A stretch of 64,000 bases of DNA, taken from Acinetobacter kanungonis (GTDB lineage Bacteria; Pseudomonadota; Gammaproteobacteria; Pseudomonadales; Moraxellaceae). Location of the stretch: positions 241,665 through 305,664 of the forward strand of contig NZ_JAACKC010000001.1 of NCBI RefSeq assembly GCF_009939195.1, given 5' to 3'. The number at the start of each line of letters is the position of its first letter. Position 1 is the first letter of the stretch. The notes under the pieces were generated by a model. The model searched no databases, was not told where the DNA came from, and saw nothing but the letters and a program-made list of their open reading frames with translations. Shown piece after piece: positions 1 to 9,534 of the stretch. The translations under genes and the position numbers were made by a program.

Positions 1-1005
1 TCTGACGTCAACTATGGTTCTATTACCACACAATTGGTTAATCACCTAAACAAGCAATCCAACTTCAAATTAGAAACCTCAACAGAAGTCACGGGCATTA
101 GCCAAAATGATGACAAAACTTGGACGGTTTCTTTCAAAAATTTGAAAACAGATGCAACCAAGCATGTAAAAACGCGCTTCGTGTTTATTGGTGCGGGCGG
201 TGCTGCAATTAAATTATTGCAGATGACTGATCTTCCTGAATCTAAGCAATATGCAGGTTTCCCTGTGGGTGGCGTGTTCTTGATGACAGACAACCCTAAA
301 GTGACTGCTGGCCATACCGCTAAAGTGTATGGTCGTGCTGAACTCGGTGCTCCGCCAATGTCTGTGCCACATATTGATACGCGTTATATTGACGGTAAAA
401 AATATGTGTTGTTTGGACCATTTGCAACCTATTCAAACAAGTTTTTGAAGCAAGGTTCTCAACTAGATTTAATAAAATCGACCACCAAAAACAATGTCTT
501 ACCAATGACCGCTGTCGGTCTGGAAAATCTGGACTTGGTGAAATATTTGGTGAGTCAGGTCATGATGACGGATGAAGATCGTTTCAATGAATTGAAAAAA
601 TATTATCCAGATGCAAAACCTGAAGATTGGCGTTTAAACCACGGCGGTCAACGTGTACAAATCATCAAAAAAGAAGATGGCAAACCAGCCAAACTTCAAT
701 TTGGTACAGAAATCTTCGCTTCTAAAGATGGTGCTGTAACAGCCCTACTTGGTGCATCACCTGGTGCTTCGACTTCACCCTACATCATGTTGAGTTTGCT
801 TGAAAAAGCCTTCCCGCAACAAGTACAAGGTAAATGGAATCCGAAATTACATGAGATTGTAAAATCGTACCAACAAGAGTTAAGCACAAACCCAGTGTTA
901 CTTGACCAAGTACGTCAATACACCAGCCAAACTTTAGGACTGAAATATACGCCTATGCCGCAAGCAGCCAATGATTCAACAGCTGCTCTAAGCAAAGCGC
1001 AATAA
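1..1005 (+). CDS. mqo: Malate:quinone oxidoreductase, C-terminal part (5' end outside window)
   Basis: The reading frame is open from the first base, so the gene starts upstream of the window and about 334 residues are present; the family is usually near 500 residues, so the N-terminal FAD-binding region is missing here. The protein oxidises malate to oxaloacetate and passes electrons to the quinone pool, as a peripheral membrane enzyme of the TCA cycle. Recognisable family segments are DVNYGSIT at the window edge, [40 protein letters not shown] and [15 protein letters not shown]. The C-terminus ends in a short non-conserved tail rich in A, S and Q. A strong hairpin terminator follows 15 bases after the stop, so it is transcriptionally closed off from the next gene. 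Family assignment is firm. Confidence 0.96.
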   Translation, partial: SDVNYGSITTQLVNHLNKQSNFKLETSTEVTGISQNDDKTWTVSFKNLKTDATKHVKTRFVFIGAGGAAIKLLQMTDLPESKQYAGFPVGGVFLMTDNPKVTAGHTAKVYGRAELGAPPMSVPHIDTRYIDGKKYVLFGPFATYSNKFLKQGSQLDLIKSTTKNNVLPMTAVGLENLDLVKYLVSQVMMTDEDRFNELKKYYPDAKPEDWRLNHGGQRVQIIKKEDGKPAKLQFGTEIFASKDGAVTALLGASPGASTSPYIMLSLLEKAFPQQVQGKWNPKLHEIVKSYQQELSTNPVLLDQVRQYTSQTLGLKYTPMPQAANDSTAALSKAQ

Positions 1006-1020
1006 TTTCATCTCTATCAG

Positions 1021-1052
1021 AAGGATGAACTACGGTTCATCCTTTTGTTTTT
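1021..1052 (+). terminator. Rho-independent terminator of mqo
   Basis: A perfect 10-bp stem (AAGGATGAAC / GTTCATCCTT) closes on a TACG tetraloop and is followed by TTGTTTTT. It sits directly after the mqo stop codon. Confidence 0.9.
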
Positions 1053-1073
1053 CATATTATTCCAATATTTTTT

Positions 1074-2348
1074 ATGTCTTATCTTCAGTCTGAAGCCTTT
1101 ATTGCTTTTCGTTGTCGTGATTTCTCTTTGCTTAGCCTCAATCAACTTTGTTTGGTCCTTGCTGTAGTGATGCAAGAAGTCGCCATTGGTTTTGCACTTT
1201 ATCAAATAACCCAAGATCCACTCAGTTTAGGCTTCATTGCAGTCGTAGAACTGCTGCCTTTTATTGGCTTGTCATTTTTGGGCGGGCATTGGGCAGATCG
1301 ATATAATCGTCAAAAGCTGCTGCAATGGAGCTTTAGTTTGAGTAGCAGCATTCCGCTGTTACTGATTGTGGTGTTTTATACTTTCCAGAACCAACAGATT
1401 GAGCAAAACACGCTACTCTGCTTGGTTTATTTTCTTATTTTTTGCTTAGGCATTTTGCGCGGAATATACAGCCCTGCATTTAATTCAATACGCCCTTTTT
1501 TAATCGCTCGTCGAGCGGAAAACAATGCCGCCACTTGGACCACTTCGATTTGGCAATTTGGAGCCATTGCAGCTCCGCTATGTGCGGGATTATTGCTGAG
1601 CCATGTTGGACTAATTACAACGCTAGGTGTTGTCTTTCTGTTGAGTTGTATCGGCAGCCTTGCTGTTTGGCGGCTCAATCCGCGAAGTTTTCCGACCTCG
1701 ACACACAGCCAAGTTTTGCAAAGTTTAAAACACGCTTTTGGATTTATGCTGCAACAGCGCTTACTGTTCTGGAGCATGTTATTAGATCTTTTTACAGCCT
1801 TATTTTGTAGTGTCCTCGTGCTACTTCCAATCGTCGCTCACGATGTACTGCATTTAGGCGCCGAAGGCTTAAGCTTACTAAGAGCAGCACCAGCTATCGG
1901 CACGGCTATCATGATGTGTGTATTACTGCATTTTACGCCAAGCCAAAATGCTTGGCGCAATATGTTACTTGCCAGCATAGGAATCGCAATCGCGACATTT
2001 GTATTTGCCTTATCCACATCACTTTGGATATGTATCGCCCTGCTTATGCTGATTGGTGCTTTGGACAGCATCAGTATGGTGATTCGCCAGAATCTGTTAC
2101 AACAACTCCCTCCTCAAGACTTACATGGTCGTGTTGCGGCACTCAACGGCATATTGGTCACTACGGGTAATCAAATGGGTGCGTTAAACAGCAGTATGGC
2201 ATCACGTTATTTTTCCATTACCCCTGCATTACTCATCGGAGGCAGTCTATGTTTAAGTCTGTGTCTTTTCAGCTTTTTTCGTACCCGAGATTTACTCAAA
2301 ACACCATCAAGTTATGAGAAATATACAATACTTACAACAGAAAAATAG
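1074..2348 (+). CDS. Major facilitator superfamily transporter (MFS_3 / EntS-like)
   Basis: A 424-residue polytopic inner-membrane protein with about 12 hydrophobic segments. The loop after the second segment reads GGHWADRYNRQK, the MFS signature (G-x3-D-R-x2-R) between helices 2 and 3. The overall pattern, including a long central hydrophilic loop around residues 205-225 and the late motif QQLPPQDLHGRVAALNG, is that of the MFS_3 group, which includes the enterobactin exporter EntS. Substrate is not evident. The gene stands alone: a terminator lies upstream and no Shine-Dalgarno sequence is obvious before ATG 1074. A link to siderophore export is possible by family only; the nearest iron genes begin 1.7 kb downstream. 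Confidence 0.85.
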   Translation: MSYLQSEAFIAFRCRDFSLLSLNQLCLVLAVVMQEVAIGFALYQITQDPLSLGFIAVVELLPFIGLSFLGGHWADRYNRQKLLQWSFSLSSSIPLLLIVVFYTFQNQQIEQNTLLCLVYFLIFCLGILRGIYSPAFNSIRPFLIARRAENNAATWTTSIWQFGAIAAPLCAGLLLSHVGLITTLGVVFLLSCIGSLAVWRLNPRSFPTSTHSQVLQSLKHAFGFMLQQRLLFWSMLLDLFTALFCSVLVLLPIVAHDVLHLGAEGLSLLRAAPAIGTAIMMCVLLHFTPSQNAWRNMLLASIGIAIATFVFALSTSLWICIALLMLIGALDSISMVIRQNLLQQLPPQDLHGRVAALNGILVTTGNQMGALNSSMASRYFSITPALLIGGSLCLSLCLFSFFRTRDLLKTPSSYEKYTILTTEK

Positions 2349-2413
2349 AAGCTTACACAGAATATGCCTATGCTTATTTCATGCGTAATGAGTTTAGATA
2401 AGGATTGATTTTT

Positions 2414-2899
2414 ATGGCAAAAACAACCGAATTGACCCATCGACTTTATACGCTGATTTATTTTGTGATCATCTTTGTCATCTTGGCGTATTGTGTGCTG
2501 AACGCCATGTATACGGTGATTATTGGGGGTACCACATTCTATCTCTTTGCCAGTTTTATACTGGTTCTACAGTGTATTTTTGCCTTACGAACTTCGCTGG
2601 ATAGTCGCATTTACGCCAGTTTAGGACTGGTATTGCTGATTGTAGGATTGTTATATACCCACGGGCTGGATTTTTTGAGTCATTTAAAAGCGATTGTCCT
2701 GATTCCAGCGCTCATGCTGACCCTATTTGGTCTTGATAGTTTATATAAACACCCAACACGCTTGATGCTCTTGAAAATAGGACTGGTGATGGGTCTGCTG
2801 CTGCTAGCTTATAGCCAATATTATGAGTTGGTCGAACTACAAAACTACTATAACTCCCTGCACAATGGTGAAACTTGGCAGCAATTTGGAGCGTTATAA
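2414..2899 (+). CDS. Four- to five-helix membrane protein, resembling the membrane anchor of PQQ glucose dehydrogenase
   Basis: A 161-residue protein consisting almost only of hydrophobic helices (about residues 10-35, 38-55, 62-82, 88-103 and 118-136) with a short polar tail. The start is placed at ATG 2414 because AAGGA lies 9 bases upstream; an in-frame TTG at 2405 is less likely. The order of elements, a GGTTFYLFASFILV hairpin, a charged turn, a helix ending YTHGLDFL, then another helix, recalls the N-terminal membrane domain of membrane-bound quinoprotein glucose dehydrogenase, here without the catalytic propeller. This resemblance is an inference from remembered sequence and could be coincidental. 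It ends at a bidirectional terminator. Function unknown. Confidence 0.75.
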   Translation: MAKTTELTHRLYTLIYFVIIFVILAYCVLNAMYTVIIGGTTFYLFASFILVLQCIFALRTSLDSRIYASLGLVLLIVGLLYTHGLDFLSHLKAIVLIPALMLTLFGLDSLYKHPTRLMLLKIGLVMGLLLLAYSQYYELVELQNYYNSLHNGETWQQFGAL

Positions 2900-2975
2900 A
2901 TGATGAATTAAAAAATTTAAAGTTTTGATATAAATTTTAAAAGAACATAAGCAATAGACTTAAATAATATATTAT

Positions 2976-3000
2976 AAAAAACCGCCCTCAGGCGGTTTTT
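2976..3000. terminator. Bidirectional terminator between convergent genes
   Basis: The stem AAAAACCGCC / GGCGGTTTTT with loop CTCA has A- and T-runs on both sides and lies between the ends of two convergent genes (2899 and 3004). Confidence 0.9.
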
Positions 3001-3003
3001 AAA

Positions 3004-3201
3004 TTAGTCTAAAATTGCAGACCAAAGCGAGTAAAAAGCCTGAATATCCGATTCAAGGAACTCATCACTTTCAGCATCATAAACAAAAGATTTTTCTTCT
3101 AATAAATATTCGCCATCTTGTTCAATCAAATATTTTTTTAAGAAAGTTTTAAAGTTATTTGCTCGATCAGGGAAAACTTGTTCTCCATCAAAAAAGATCA
3201 T
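3004..3201 (-). CDS. Small acidic hypothetical protein (65 aa)
   Basis: A compact soluble protein rich in D, E and F with no signal peptide or membrane segment. The minus-strand start has a good ribosome binding site (GAGG at 3207-3210, about 5 bases before ATG). It converges on the upstream membrane-protein gene and shares its bidirectional terminator. No family is recognised. The strong RBS, the terminator placement and normal-looking codon use make it likely to be a real gene. A 9-bp inverted repeat (TTTATCAAT / ATTGATAAA, 3253-3261 and 3274-3282) lies upstream and could be an operator. Confidence 0.65.
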   Translation of the reverse strand: MIFFDGEQVFPDRANNFKTFLKKYLIEQDGEYLLEEKSFVYDAESDEFLESDIQAFYSLWSAILD

Positions 3202-3476
3202 AACAACCTCTAACTTACTAGATCAGGTATTATTCTAAAAAATTTATTGAAGTTTATCAATATAAGATAATTTATTGATAAATACATCACTGTTTTTAAA
3301 GAAAAACTATTTTGTATCTCCCCATACCCCCCTTAATCTGCGAGAAAATGAGCAACCCTATCTGACTAAAGTCAAATAATTTTACATTTAATCAACTTAT
3401 GTATCTTTATTTTTAAATAATGTGATTTATTTTGCATTTTATAAAGTTCTATTTAAAATATAGAAAGGGATATTCC

Positions 3477-3782
3477 ATGAGGTTCTATACTATGAATTTC
3501 GATGTATTCTTTTCTGCTAAAGACCGTACAGAAGCAATTGATACCGCAAAACAAATGGTCTTTTTACCTGAAAATTGTTATTTCCTTGAAAATACAACAC
3601 CAAGTATAAGTTTTTATCAAAATCATGATAATGAAATTTTCGCTAAAGTTATTGTTTCTTATCAAAATTGTGTGACAGAACTGATTACCGACAAACCCTT
3701 TACACTCAAGTTTCATGATAATGGTGTACATCAATTTTGGGAGTACGTTGATACTGGGACTAAAGAAACTTGGTTAATGTAA
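3477..3782 (+). CDS. Hypothetical protein (101 aa)
   Basis: A soluble protein of about 101 residues without signal peptide. I place the start at ATG 3477 because AAAGGGA lies 6 bases upstream; the frame is open further 5' (to 3432), but that part has no ribosome binding site. Aromatic residues are frequent (MRFYTMNFDVFF at the N-terminus, FWEYV near the C-terminus). No known domain is recognised. It stands alone, is followed by a hairpin terminator, and precedes the iron-signalling cassette without obvious functional connection. Confidence 0.65.
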   Translation: MRFYTMNFDVFFSAKDRTEAIDTAKQMVFLPENCYFLENTTPSISFYQNHDNEIFAKVIVSYQNCVTELITDKPFTLKFHDNGVHQFWEYVDTGTKETWLM

Positions 3783-3816
3783 TGTGACTTAAACAACAAC
3801 ATAGAACTATAAAATA

Positions 3817-3850
3817 AAAGGGAACTGTACTCATAGCAGTTTCCTTTTTT
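3817..3850 (+). terminator. Probable terminator after the 101-aa gene
   Basis: GGAACTG pairs with CAGTTTCC (one bulged base) and is followed by TTTTTT. Confidence 0.7.
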
Positions 3851-4003
3851 ATGAGCCTATAGAAATTTTCCGTATATGGTATTTCTCTAAATAAGCGCAA
3901 ATCAAGAAATTGTAGCTCTTTATCTACCTACATCTTGCTTGACTCTGAATGCTCTTAGAAATTATAGACGACTACTCTAAGACTTAAATATCTTATATTG
4001 ATT

Positions 4004-4020
4004 ATGATAATAATTATCAT
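4004..4020. promoter_or_regulatory. Fur box upstream of the sigma/anti-sigma/TonB receptor cassette
   Basis: ATGATAATAATTATCAT is a near-perfect palindrome of the GATAAT/ATTATC type recognised by Fur, about 70 bases before the sigma-factor gene. It implies that the whole cassette is repressed when iron is plentiful. Confidence 0.85.
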
Positions 4021-4091
4021 TACAATTAATTAAAACATTCATCTCCTTTTCACTTTCATAACTTGGATGTTTGAAGTGGCAAAGGTTACAT

Positions 4092-4601
4092 ATGGATTCA
4101 AAGACGCCTAGAAACTCATGGTTCAGTGATCAATTTCACTTACACCAATCCACCCTGTTATCTTGGTTTAAGCACAAACTACAACATCACCATCAGTCCG
4201 AAGATTTAAGTCAGGAAGTCTTCTATCGCGCGTTAAAAAGCCAATATCAGTATGAAAAGATTAAAGAACCGCAAGCATGGTTTATGGGGATTGCTAAACA
4301 TGTGATCATTGATTACTGGCGGCGGCAGCATATTGAGCGACTGTATTTAGAGGCATTGGCTCAACTTCCAGAAGAAGCACACCCTTCCGTAGAACATGAG
4401 ATGTGTATCCGCGAGACTTTATTGCAATTACATGTCTTATTAGATCAATTACCCACGCGGACTGCGCAAGTCTTCTTACTTTCCCAGCTTGATGGTCTAA
4501 CCTATAAAGAAATCAGTCAAAAATTTAACATTTCAGAAGCCACAGTAAAAAGAGAAATGAAACACGCCTTTTTAGCCTGCCTAAGTCTCTCGTACCCATA
4601 A
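4092..4601 (+). CDS. ECF-type RNA polymerase sigma factor, FecI-like
   Basis: A 169-residue sigma-70 family factor. Region 2 is visible in SEDLSQEVFYRALKS and the following FMGIAKHVIIDYWRR (-10 recognition), and region 4 in LPTRTAQVFLLSQLDGLTYKEISQ with a helix-turn-helix ending ISEATVKREMKHA. The start is put at ATG 4092, preceded by AAAGG; the longer frame begins with a TTG. In this family the factor is released by a membrane anti-sigma factor when an outer-membrane receptor binds its ferric siderophore, and then transcribes the receptor gene. The next two genes are exactly that FecR-type regulator and an STN-domain receptor, and a Fur box lies upstream, so the role is well supported by context. 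Confidence 0.93.
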   Translation: MDSKTPRNSWFSDQFHLHQSTLLSWFKHKLQHHHQSEDLSQEVFYRALKSQYQYEKIKEPQAWFMGIAKHVIIDYWRRQHIERLYLEALAQLPEEAHPSVEHEMCIRETLLQLHVLLDQLPTRTAQVFLLSQLDGLTYKEISQKFNISEATVKREMKHAFLACLSLSYP

Positions 4602-4618
4602 ATGAGCACAGATTCATC

Positions 4619-5584
4619 ATGCCCCCTTCATTAAAAATCTCAGATGAGATACTCAATACTGCGGCAGACTGGATGGTTCTACTGCACTCTGGAGATATGT
4701 CCAATCAAGTACAGCTTGAATTTGAACAATGGAAATCCCAGAGCCCTGAACATGCTTTAGCCATACAACATCTGGAACAGTTCACGCAAGGTTTGAGCCA
4801 ACTGCCAACACAGATTCATCCCCAAACGTTGGTAGATTCCAATCAAAAATTTAAGACAGCTGTGAAACGGAACCTGATGCTGAGTCTTTCGGGTCTGGTG
4901 CTGTTAGGCAGTAGCTTGAGCCTATTGCCATGGGATAAGTGGCAATGCGATTTGCATACCCAAGTTGGGGAAATTCAAAATTTTAATCTAGAGGATGGCT
5001 CTCAACTGGTCTTAGCCAGTGATAGTTATGTCGATATTGAATATACCGCGCACACGCGACGGATCAAACTGATCGAAGGTGAAATCTTTATCCGAACGGC
5101 AAAGGATGTTCAGCATCGCCCTTTCTTAGTAAAAACCCAATCTGGTTTGGTTGAGGCACTCGGAACTGAATTTACTGTCCAGCAGGAGAAAAATAAATCC
5201 ACCCACGTCGAGGTCTTTCAACATGCGGTGGCAATCCATCCTCATAAAAATACCCAAGTAAAAGTTCTTCAACAGGGACTGTCCGCTAGTTTTAATGATC
5301 ATGAGATTTCATCAGCTCAACTGCTCCAGAATCAGCAGCCCTATTGGACTCAGCACCTGTTAGTCGTTGAAAACTGGCCACTAGACCAAGTCCTGAATGA
5401 ACTTTATCGCTATCAGCACGGTATTTACCATTTGGAAGATGACTTAAAAAAACTCCCTGTTTCGGGCGTATTTTCACTAACCCACCCACACAACAGCATT
5501 GAAACACTGGCATATACCCATGCACTTGAGCTGAAAAATTACGGTCCATATTTACTCAATATCAAAAAAATTCAAAAAAAATGA
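4619..5584 (+). CDS. FecR-family anti-sigma factor / sensor
   Basis: A 321-residue inner-membrane sensor that follows the sigma gene by 17 bases. Residues 1-80 are the cytoplasmic anti-sigma part (AADWMVLLHSGD...FEQWKSQSPEH); one transmembrane segment lies at about 85-105 (LMLSLSGLVLLGSSLSLLPW); the periplasmic FecR domain starts at TQVGEIQNFNLEDGSQLVLASDS and contains GEIFIRTAKD and GLVEALGTEFTV. The C-terminal part resembles a secretin/TonB short N-terminal fold. In the known pathway it contacts the STN domain of the receptor in the periplasm and controls the sigma factor in the cytoplasm. Confidence 0.93.
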   Translation: MPPSLKISDEILNTAADWMVLLHSGDMSNQVQLEFEQWKSQSPEHALAIQHLEQFTQGLSQLPTQIHPQTLVDSNQKFKTAVKRNLMLSLSGLVLLGSSLSLLPWDKWQCDLHTQVGEIQNFNLEDGSQLVLASDSYVDIEYTAHTRRIKLIEGEIFIRTAKDVQHRPFLVKTQSGLVEALGTEFTVQQEKNKSTHVEVFQHAVAIHPHKNTQVKVLQQGLSASFNDHEISSAQLLQNQQPYWTQHLLVVENWPLDQVLNELYRYQHGIYHLEDDLKKLPVSGVFSLTHPHNSIETLAYTHALELKNYGPYLLNIKKIQKK

Positions 5585-5642
5585 GCTGTTTTTCTGAGTT
5601 ATTCGACTTAGAGAGAAATAGCTGCTCAAATGAGAAAAATAC

Positions 5643-8174
5643 ATGAAGGACAATCAGGTTAAAAACACGTTAGCAATTGCTATACGTGCAGTGTTATTGG
5701 GGATTCCACTAATGGCAGGTAGCCTTGCCAGCACCACGGTTTATGCTGTGACTACCTATCCAGTCAATATCACCCAACTCCCTTTAGATGAAGCACTTAA
5801 ACAGCTCGCGATTCAAACGGGAACCACCATTAGTTATGACGCCAAAACCCTTTCTAATATGCAGGGTAAAGCCCTCAAAGGAAATTACGCAGTCGATCAG
5901 GCACTGACAACTTTATTACAGCCTCATGCGCTGGTGGCAGTCAAAGTGACCAACGGTGGCTATAGCATTCAAGCCAACCAGCAAACACCGAAAGAAACCC
6001 GCATTATAAAATTAGAGACTATCCAAACCCAAGCGCACTCAACCAATAGTTTGAGTCAAGCTCAAATGCTTGAGGATGCAAACACTACCTATCTGCCAAC
6101 CATTGCATTGAAAGCGCAATCCCATCCCCTTATCACTGAAAATTCAGGAACCTATAAGGCTGAGGCGAGTACAGCCGCGACGGGTTTAGCCTTATCGATA
6201 AAACAGACACCTCAATTGATCAGTGTCATTACCCGTCAGCAAATGGAAGATCAGCATTTGACACAATTGACGGATGTTGTGTCACAGGCAGCAGGTTTAA
6301 GCATTAATCAGAGTGGCAATATTGGTAGTGACAACTCCCCCATTTATGCGCGAGGACAAGCTGTAGACAGTTACTTGCTGGATGGCATCAAACTGCTCAG
6401 TTCTTATTCCAGTATTTTCCAAAGCCAAGATACCGCCCTGTTTGACCGTGTTGAAATTGTCCGCGGTGCAAATGGATTAATGACGGGTGCGGGAACAGCA
6501 AGTGCCAGTATTAATATGGTCCGCAAAAAACCATTACAAGATTTCAAAGCCTCCGTCAGTAGCAGCCTAGGCTCATGGGATACTTATCGTGCTGATGTGG
6601 ATGTGTCCTCTCCACTAAATGATGCAGGAACGGTGCGTGGTCGAGCAGTTCTGGCATATCAAACGGGGGATTCCTATATTGATCGCTACAGTGAAGACCG
6701 TGAAATTGCCTATGGTGTGATAGAGGCTGACTTAAGCCCAAATACCAAAGCCAGCGTTGGTGCTAGTTATCAACAAATTGATATTTCAGGTATTGCACGC
6801 GGTGGTCTGCCCTCATTTTATAGTGATGGCAGCTTGATAGATTGGTCACGCTCAGATTCTGCTGCGGCTAGTTGGACTTATTCCGACCGCACCACCACTG
6901 CCTACTTTGCCGATATTGAACACCACTTGAATGATCGTTGGAGCATTAAAGGCACAATTTCTCGAACCGAAACCGCTTCAGATGAAGTGGTTGGATATAC
7001 CTATTCCCGTTCAGGCATAGATAAAGTTACGGGTGCTGGTGCAATGCTGTATGCAACACGCTGGGATTATAAACCCACCCAAGACTTGTTTAACCTTACC
7101 CTAAACGGAAGTTTTGATCTGTTTAATCAAACCCATGACGTATTTTTGGGCACCACCTATACCAAAAGTGAAAATAAACGACCAACCTATTCGGGTTGGA
7201 ATAATGCCTATACATGGAACAGTGATTTGGACAATATTTTTACTTGGGATGGCACCACACCGAGTCGTCCTGAAACCATGATTGATGGCTGGTATAGCAA
7301 TGATGAAACCAGCCAATCTGTATTTGGTGCAATTCGCCTTAAGCTTGCTGATCCGCTTGCAATTATTTTAGGGACACGTGTCGAAAACTGGGAACGCATT
7401 GACGGCGACTATTCTTCATCTGACCAAACCACCACCTACGCGAAACGTCAAGAAAATGGAGAAGTTATTCCCTACTTTGGCATTACCTATGATTTTAATG
7501 AGCACTGGACAGGATATGCGAGTTATACCAATATTTTTTCCCCTCAAGACAAGAAAACCAGTACTGGAGGATATATTGAGCCTTTAGTCGGAAATAGTAC
7601 TGAGCTTGGCATTAAGGCAGACTTTTTTGATCACCAATTGAATTTTGGAGCTGCGATTTATCAAACCCAAGAAGACAACAAAGCCATCGCAATCACCAAT
7701 GTCTATGCTCCCGATGGATCTCAAGCCTACCGCACAGAATCTGGCACTGAAAGCCGTGGGTTTGAACTGGAAACCACAGGTAAATTGACTGATGTGTGGT
7801 TAGTGTCAGCCAGTTTTACACGCAATCTATCTGAAGATAATCAGGGAAATAATCTCAACAGTAATATTCCCAACAATACTGCCAAATTATTTAGCACTTA
7901 TACTCTGCCTTATCTCAATGAAGCCCTAACCATTGGTGGTGGTCTGCGTTGGCAAAGCGATATTTATTCAGACAATGCTGGACCTACCAAAGTGAAGTTT
8001 ACACAGGACAGTTATGCCATCGTAGACTTAATGGCGCGCTATAAAGTGAATGAAAACTTATTGCTGAACTTTAAATTGAATAATCTGTTTAATGAGAAAT
8101 ATCACCTATCGACCACCAATAGCTATTATGGAGCACCGACCAACTTTAATGTGGGCGTTCGCTATCAATGGTAG
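5643..8174 (+). CDS. TonB-dependent siderophore receptor with STN signalling domain
   Basis: An 843-residue outer-membrane transporter. A signal peptide covers about residues 1-36 (ending VYA). Residues 38-112 form an STN domain (PLDEALKQLAIQTGTTISYD...), the module that contacts FecR-type proteins. A plug domain follows (QTPQLISVITRQQMED..., LLDGIKLL, FDRVEIVRGANGLMTGAGTAS), then a beta-barrel ending in a terminal aromatic (VGVRYQW). This is the FpvA/FecA/FoxA-like class of signalling receptors for ferric siderophores; the particular siderophore cannot be read from sequence. No siderophore biosynthesis gene is nearby, so it may serve a xenosiderophore. Expression is probably driven by the adjacent sigma factor and by the Fur-controlled promoter further upstream. 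Confidence 0.95.
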   Translation: MKDNQVKNTLAIAIRAVLLGIPLMAGSLASTTVYAVTTYPVNITQLPLDEALKQLAIQTGTTISYDAKTLSNMQGKALKGNYAVDQALTTLLQPHALVAVKVTNGGYSIQANQQTPKETRIIKLETIQTQAHSTNSLSQAQMLEDANTTYLPTIALKAQSHPLITENSGTYKAEASTAATGLALSIKQTPQLISVITRQQMEDQHLTQLTDVVSQAAGLSINQSGNIGSDNSPIYARGQAVDSYLLDGIKLLSSYSSIFQSQDTALFDRVEIVRGANGLMTGAGTASASINMVRKKPLQDFKASVSSSLGSWDTYRADVDVSSPLNDAGTVRGRAVLAYQTGDSYIDRYSEDREIAYGVIEADLSPNTKASVGASYQQIDISGIARGGLPSFYSDGSLIDWSRSDSAAASWTYSDRTTTAYFADIEHHLNDRWSIKGTISRTETASDEVVGYTYSRSGIDKVTGAGAMLYATRWDYKPTQDLFNLTLNGSFDLFNQTHDVFLGTTYTKSENKRPTYSGWNNAYTWNSDLDNIFTWDGTTPSRPETMIDGWYSNDETSQSVFGAIRLKLADPLAIILGTRVENWERIDGDYSSSDQTTTYAKRQENGEVIPYFGITYDFNEHWTGYASYTNIFSPQDKKTSTGGYIEPLVGNSTELGIKADFFDHQLNFGAAIYQTQEDNKAIAITNVYAPDGSQAYRTESGTESRGFELETTGKLTDVWLVSASFTRNLSEDNQGNNLNSNIPNNTAKLFSTYTLPYLNEALTIGGGLRWQSDIYSDNAGPTKVKFTQDSYAIVDLMARYKVNENLLLNFKLNNLFNEKYHLSTTNSYYGAPTNFNVGVRYQW

Positions 8175-8776
8175 GTAATCATCATTTTTAAATAAGATGA
8201 CTGAATCAAATTAAAATCAAATGCTCTATTGAATAAATAATAAGTCTATTCTGTAGAGCATTGTCAGATTCATCAGAGCGATTCCCGATAATAACTCAGC
8301 GTCTATTCTTGCCCATTTCCTGATCAGTAAATATCCCTAAGCTCCCCTAACACGAATATAAAATCCACTAAGTCACTACGTTAAATGAATGCAATGGTTT
8401 GTGATTATGAATCAAGATACTGTACACCCGACATATCAGCATGTGCTTCAACTATACGATTCTCTACTTTACTAGTAGATCATATTGGATATTTCGATTT
8501 TGTAAGGTTTTTTCTTAGATGCTTCAATAACAATCGCTTTAAACAACTGATCAATTTTTTTTCGATACATTTATAGTTATCAAGGATGAGATCTAAGAGT
8601 ATCTTCAATGTTGTATCGAACATCTTCTTGTCGTTAGCTGGCTCTGATGCTTCGTAATCTGCAGTTTTGCACCAGATCCTTGTGTTTTACGTAGTCGCCA
8701 TAAAAAGCCCCTTCGTTATGAATAGGGCTAATATGCGGAGTATTAAGTTCAGATTTGTTGAATATAAATAGTTTGG
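8175..8776. other. Gene-poor region with possible decayed coding remnants
   Basis: An inverted repeat (ATGCTCTA at 8221-8228, TAGAGCAT at 8254-8261) after the receptor gene may act as a weak terminator. On the minus strand, 8472-8570 encodes a 32-codon fragment (MYRKKIDQLFKAIVIEASKK...) without ribosome binding site, and another coding-like run lies just upstream of it. Neither is a convincing gene; together they suggest degraded coding DNA. Confidence 0.4.
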
Positions 8777-9214
8777 TTATGCACGTTTATACATTTCCTT
8801 ATATATTTTTTGCTGCTCAAGGAATTTCTGATATGCCATTTTCACTATATGAGGCACTTTTAAGGTGAGGAATTCATTGGTCACTGGAATATCAACGCTA
8901 GGATTTACATAGGTTAGATGCGGCTCAATCGTTTTAAATTTTTTAATTATTTCCAAATTACGGTCTACAGCATATTGAATATCTTCTTTCCTAAAAAAAG
9001 ATGCTTTAAAGCGAGGATCCTCAACAATAATAATATCTAAACCCCAATAATTAACAGGGTTATTCTGAGCATCTCTAATTAGGGGGTGATGAACAGCTAA
9101 AGCCCATTGTGACAAACTTCTTAATTCATTTGGGTTCAAAAATATTAGTTCAGCATTTTCTAAATATTTATCACTATAGGCAATAATTTTATCTGCAAGC
9201 GAATGATGACTCAT
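8777..9214 (-). CDS. Hypothetical protein (145 aa)
   Basis: A soluble protein beginning MSHHSLADKII. The chosen start has GGAG about 8 bases upstream; a longer version with five more residues (start at 9229) would contain that GGAG inside its own coding sequence and has no site of its own. The centre contains WALAVHHPLIRD and NYWGLDIIIVEDPRF; the C-terminus is a lysine-rich helix. I do not recognise the family. It sits in gene-poor DNA between a TonB receptor and a tRNA next to a helix-turn-helix pseudogene, a location typical for cargo or leftovers of integrated elements. Confidence 0.6.
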   Translation of the reverse strand: MSHHSLADKIIAYSDKYLENAELIFLNPNELRSLSQWALAVHHPLIRDAQNNPVNYWGLDIIIVEDPRFKASFFRKEDIQYAVDRNLEIIKKFKTIEPHLTYVNPSVDIPVTNEFLTLKVPHIVKMAYQKFLEQQKIYKEMYKRA

Positions 9215-9534
9215 TTTCATTAACTCCATTTAAATTATTAATTTTTTTCCATTTATAATCAAAACATGAGGTTAAGCCATACCAAATTAGCAAATATACA
9301 AGCAAAGTTGCATCCCGATTTTTGGGTAAATTCTATTCAATTTATTACCAACAATCTGTTAAATCACCTACCAACAAACTCAATTAGGCAGCCCCCAAAA
9401 TAAAGCAAATCATTCCCCAAAACTCAATCATTGCATCACGATTGCCATAAATAGGTATACCGCCATTGCCACAAGATCATAAAAATCACGATCATGGTTA
9501 GACGAGTTGAAGTGAATGAAATTGTGAAGGAAAA
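9215..9534. other. Intergenic DNA with short coding-like fragments
   Basis: Two short plus-strand frames are visible: 9266-9403 (45 codons, MRLSHTKLANIQ..., no ribosome binding site) and 9494-9538 (MVRRVEVNEIVKEK), the second ending in an ATGA-type overlap with the pseudogene that follows. The coupling suggests a degraded small operon rather than random sequence. Confidence 0.35.

Noticed and set aside
8385..8576. 63-codon plus-strand frame after the TonB receptor
   Set aside because: No Shine-Dalgarno sequence, no recognisable features; the opposite strand holds more protein-like fragments.
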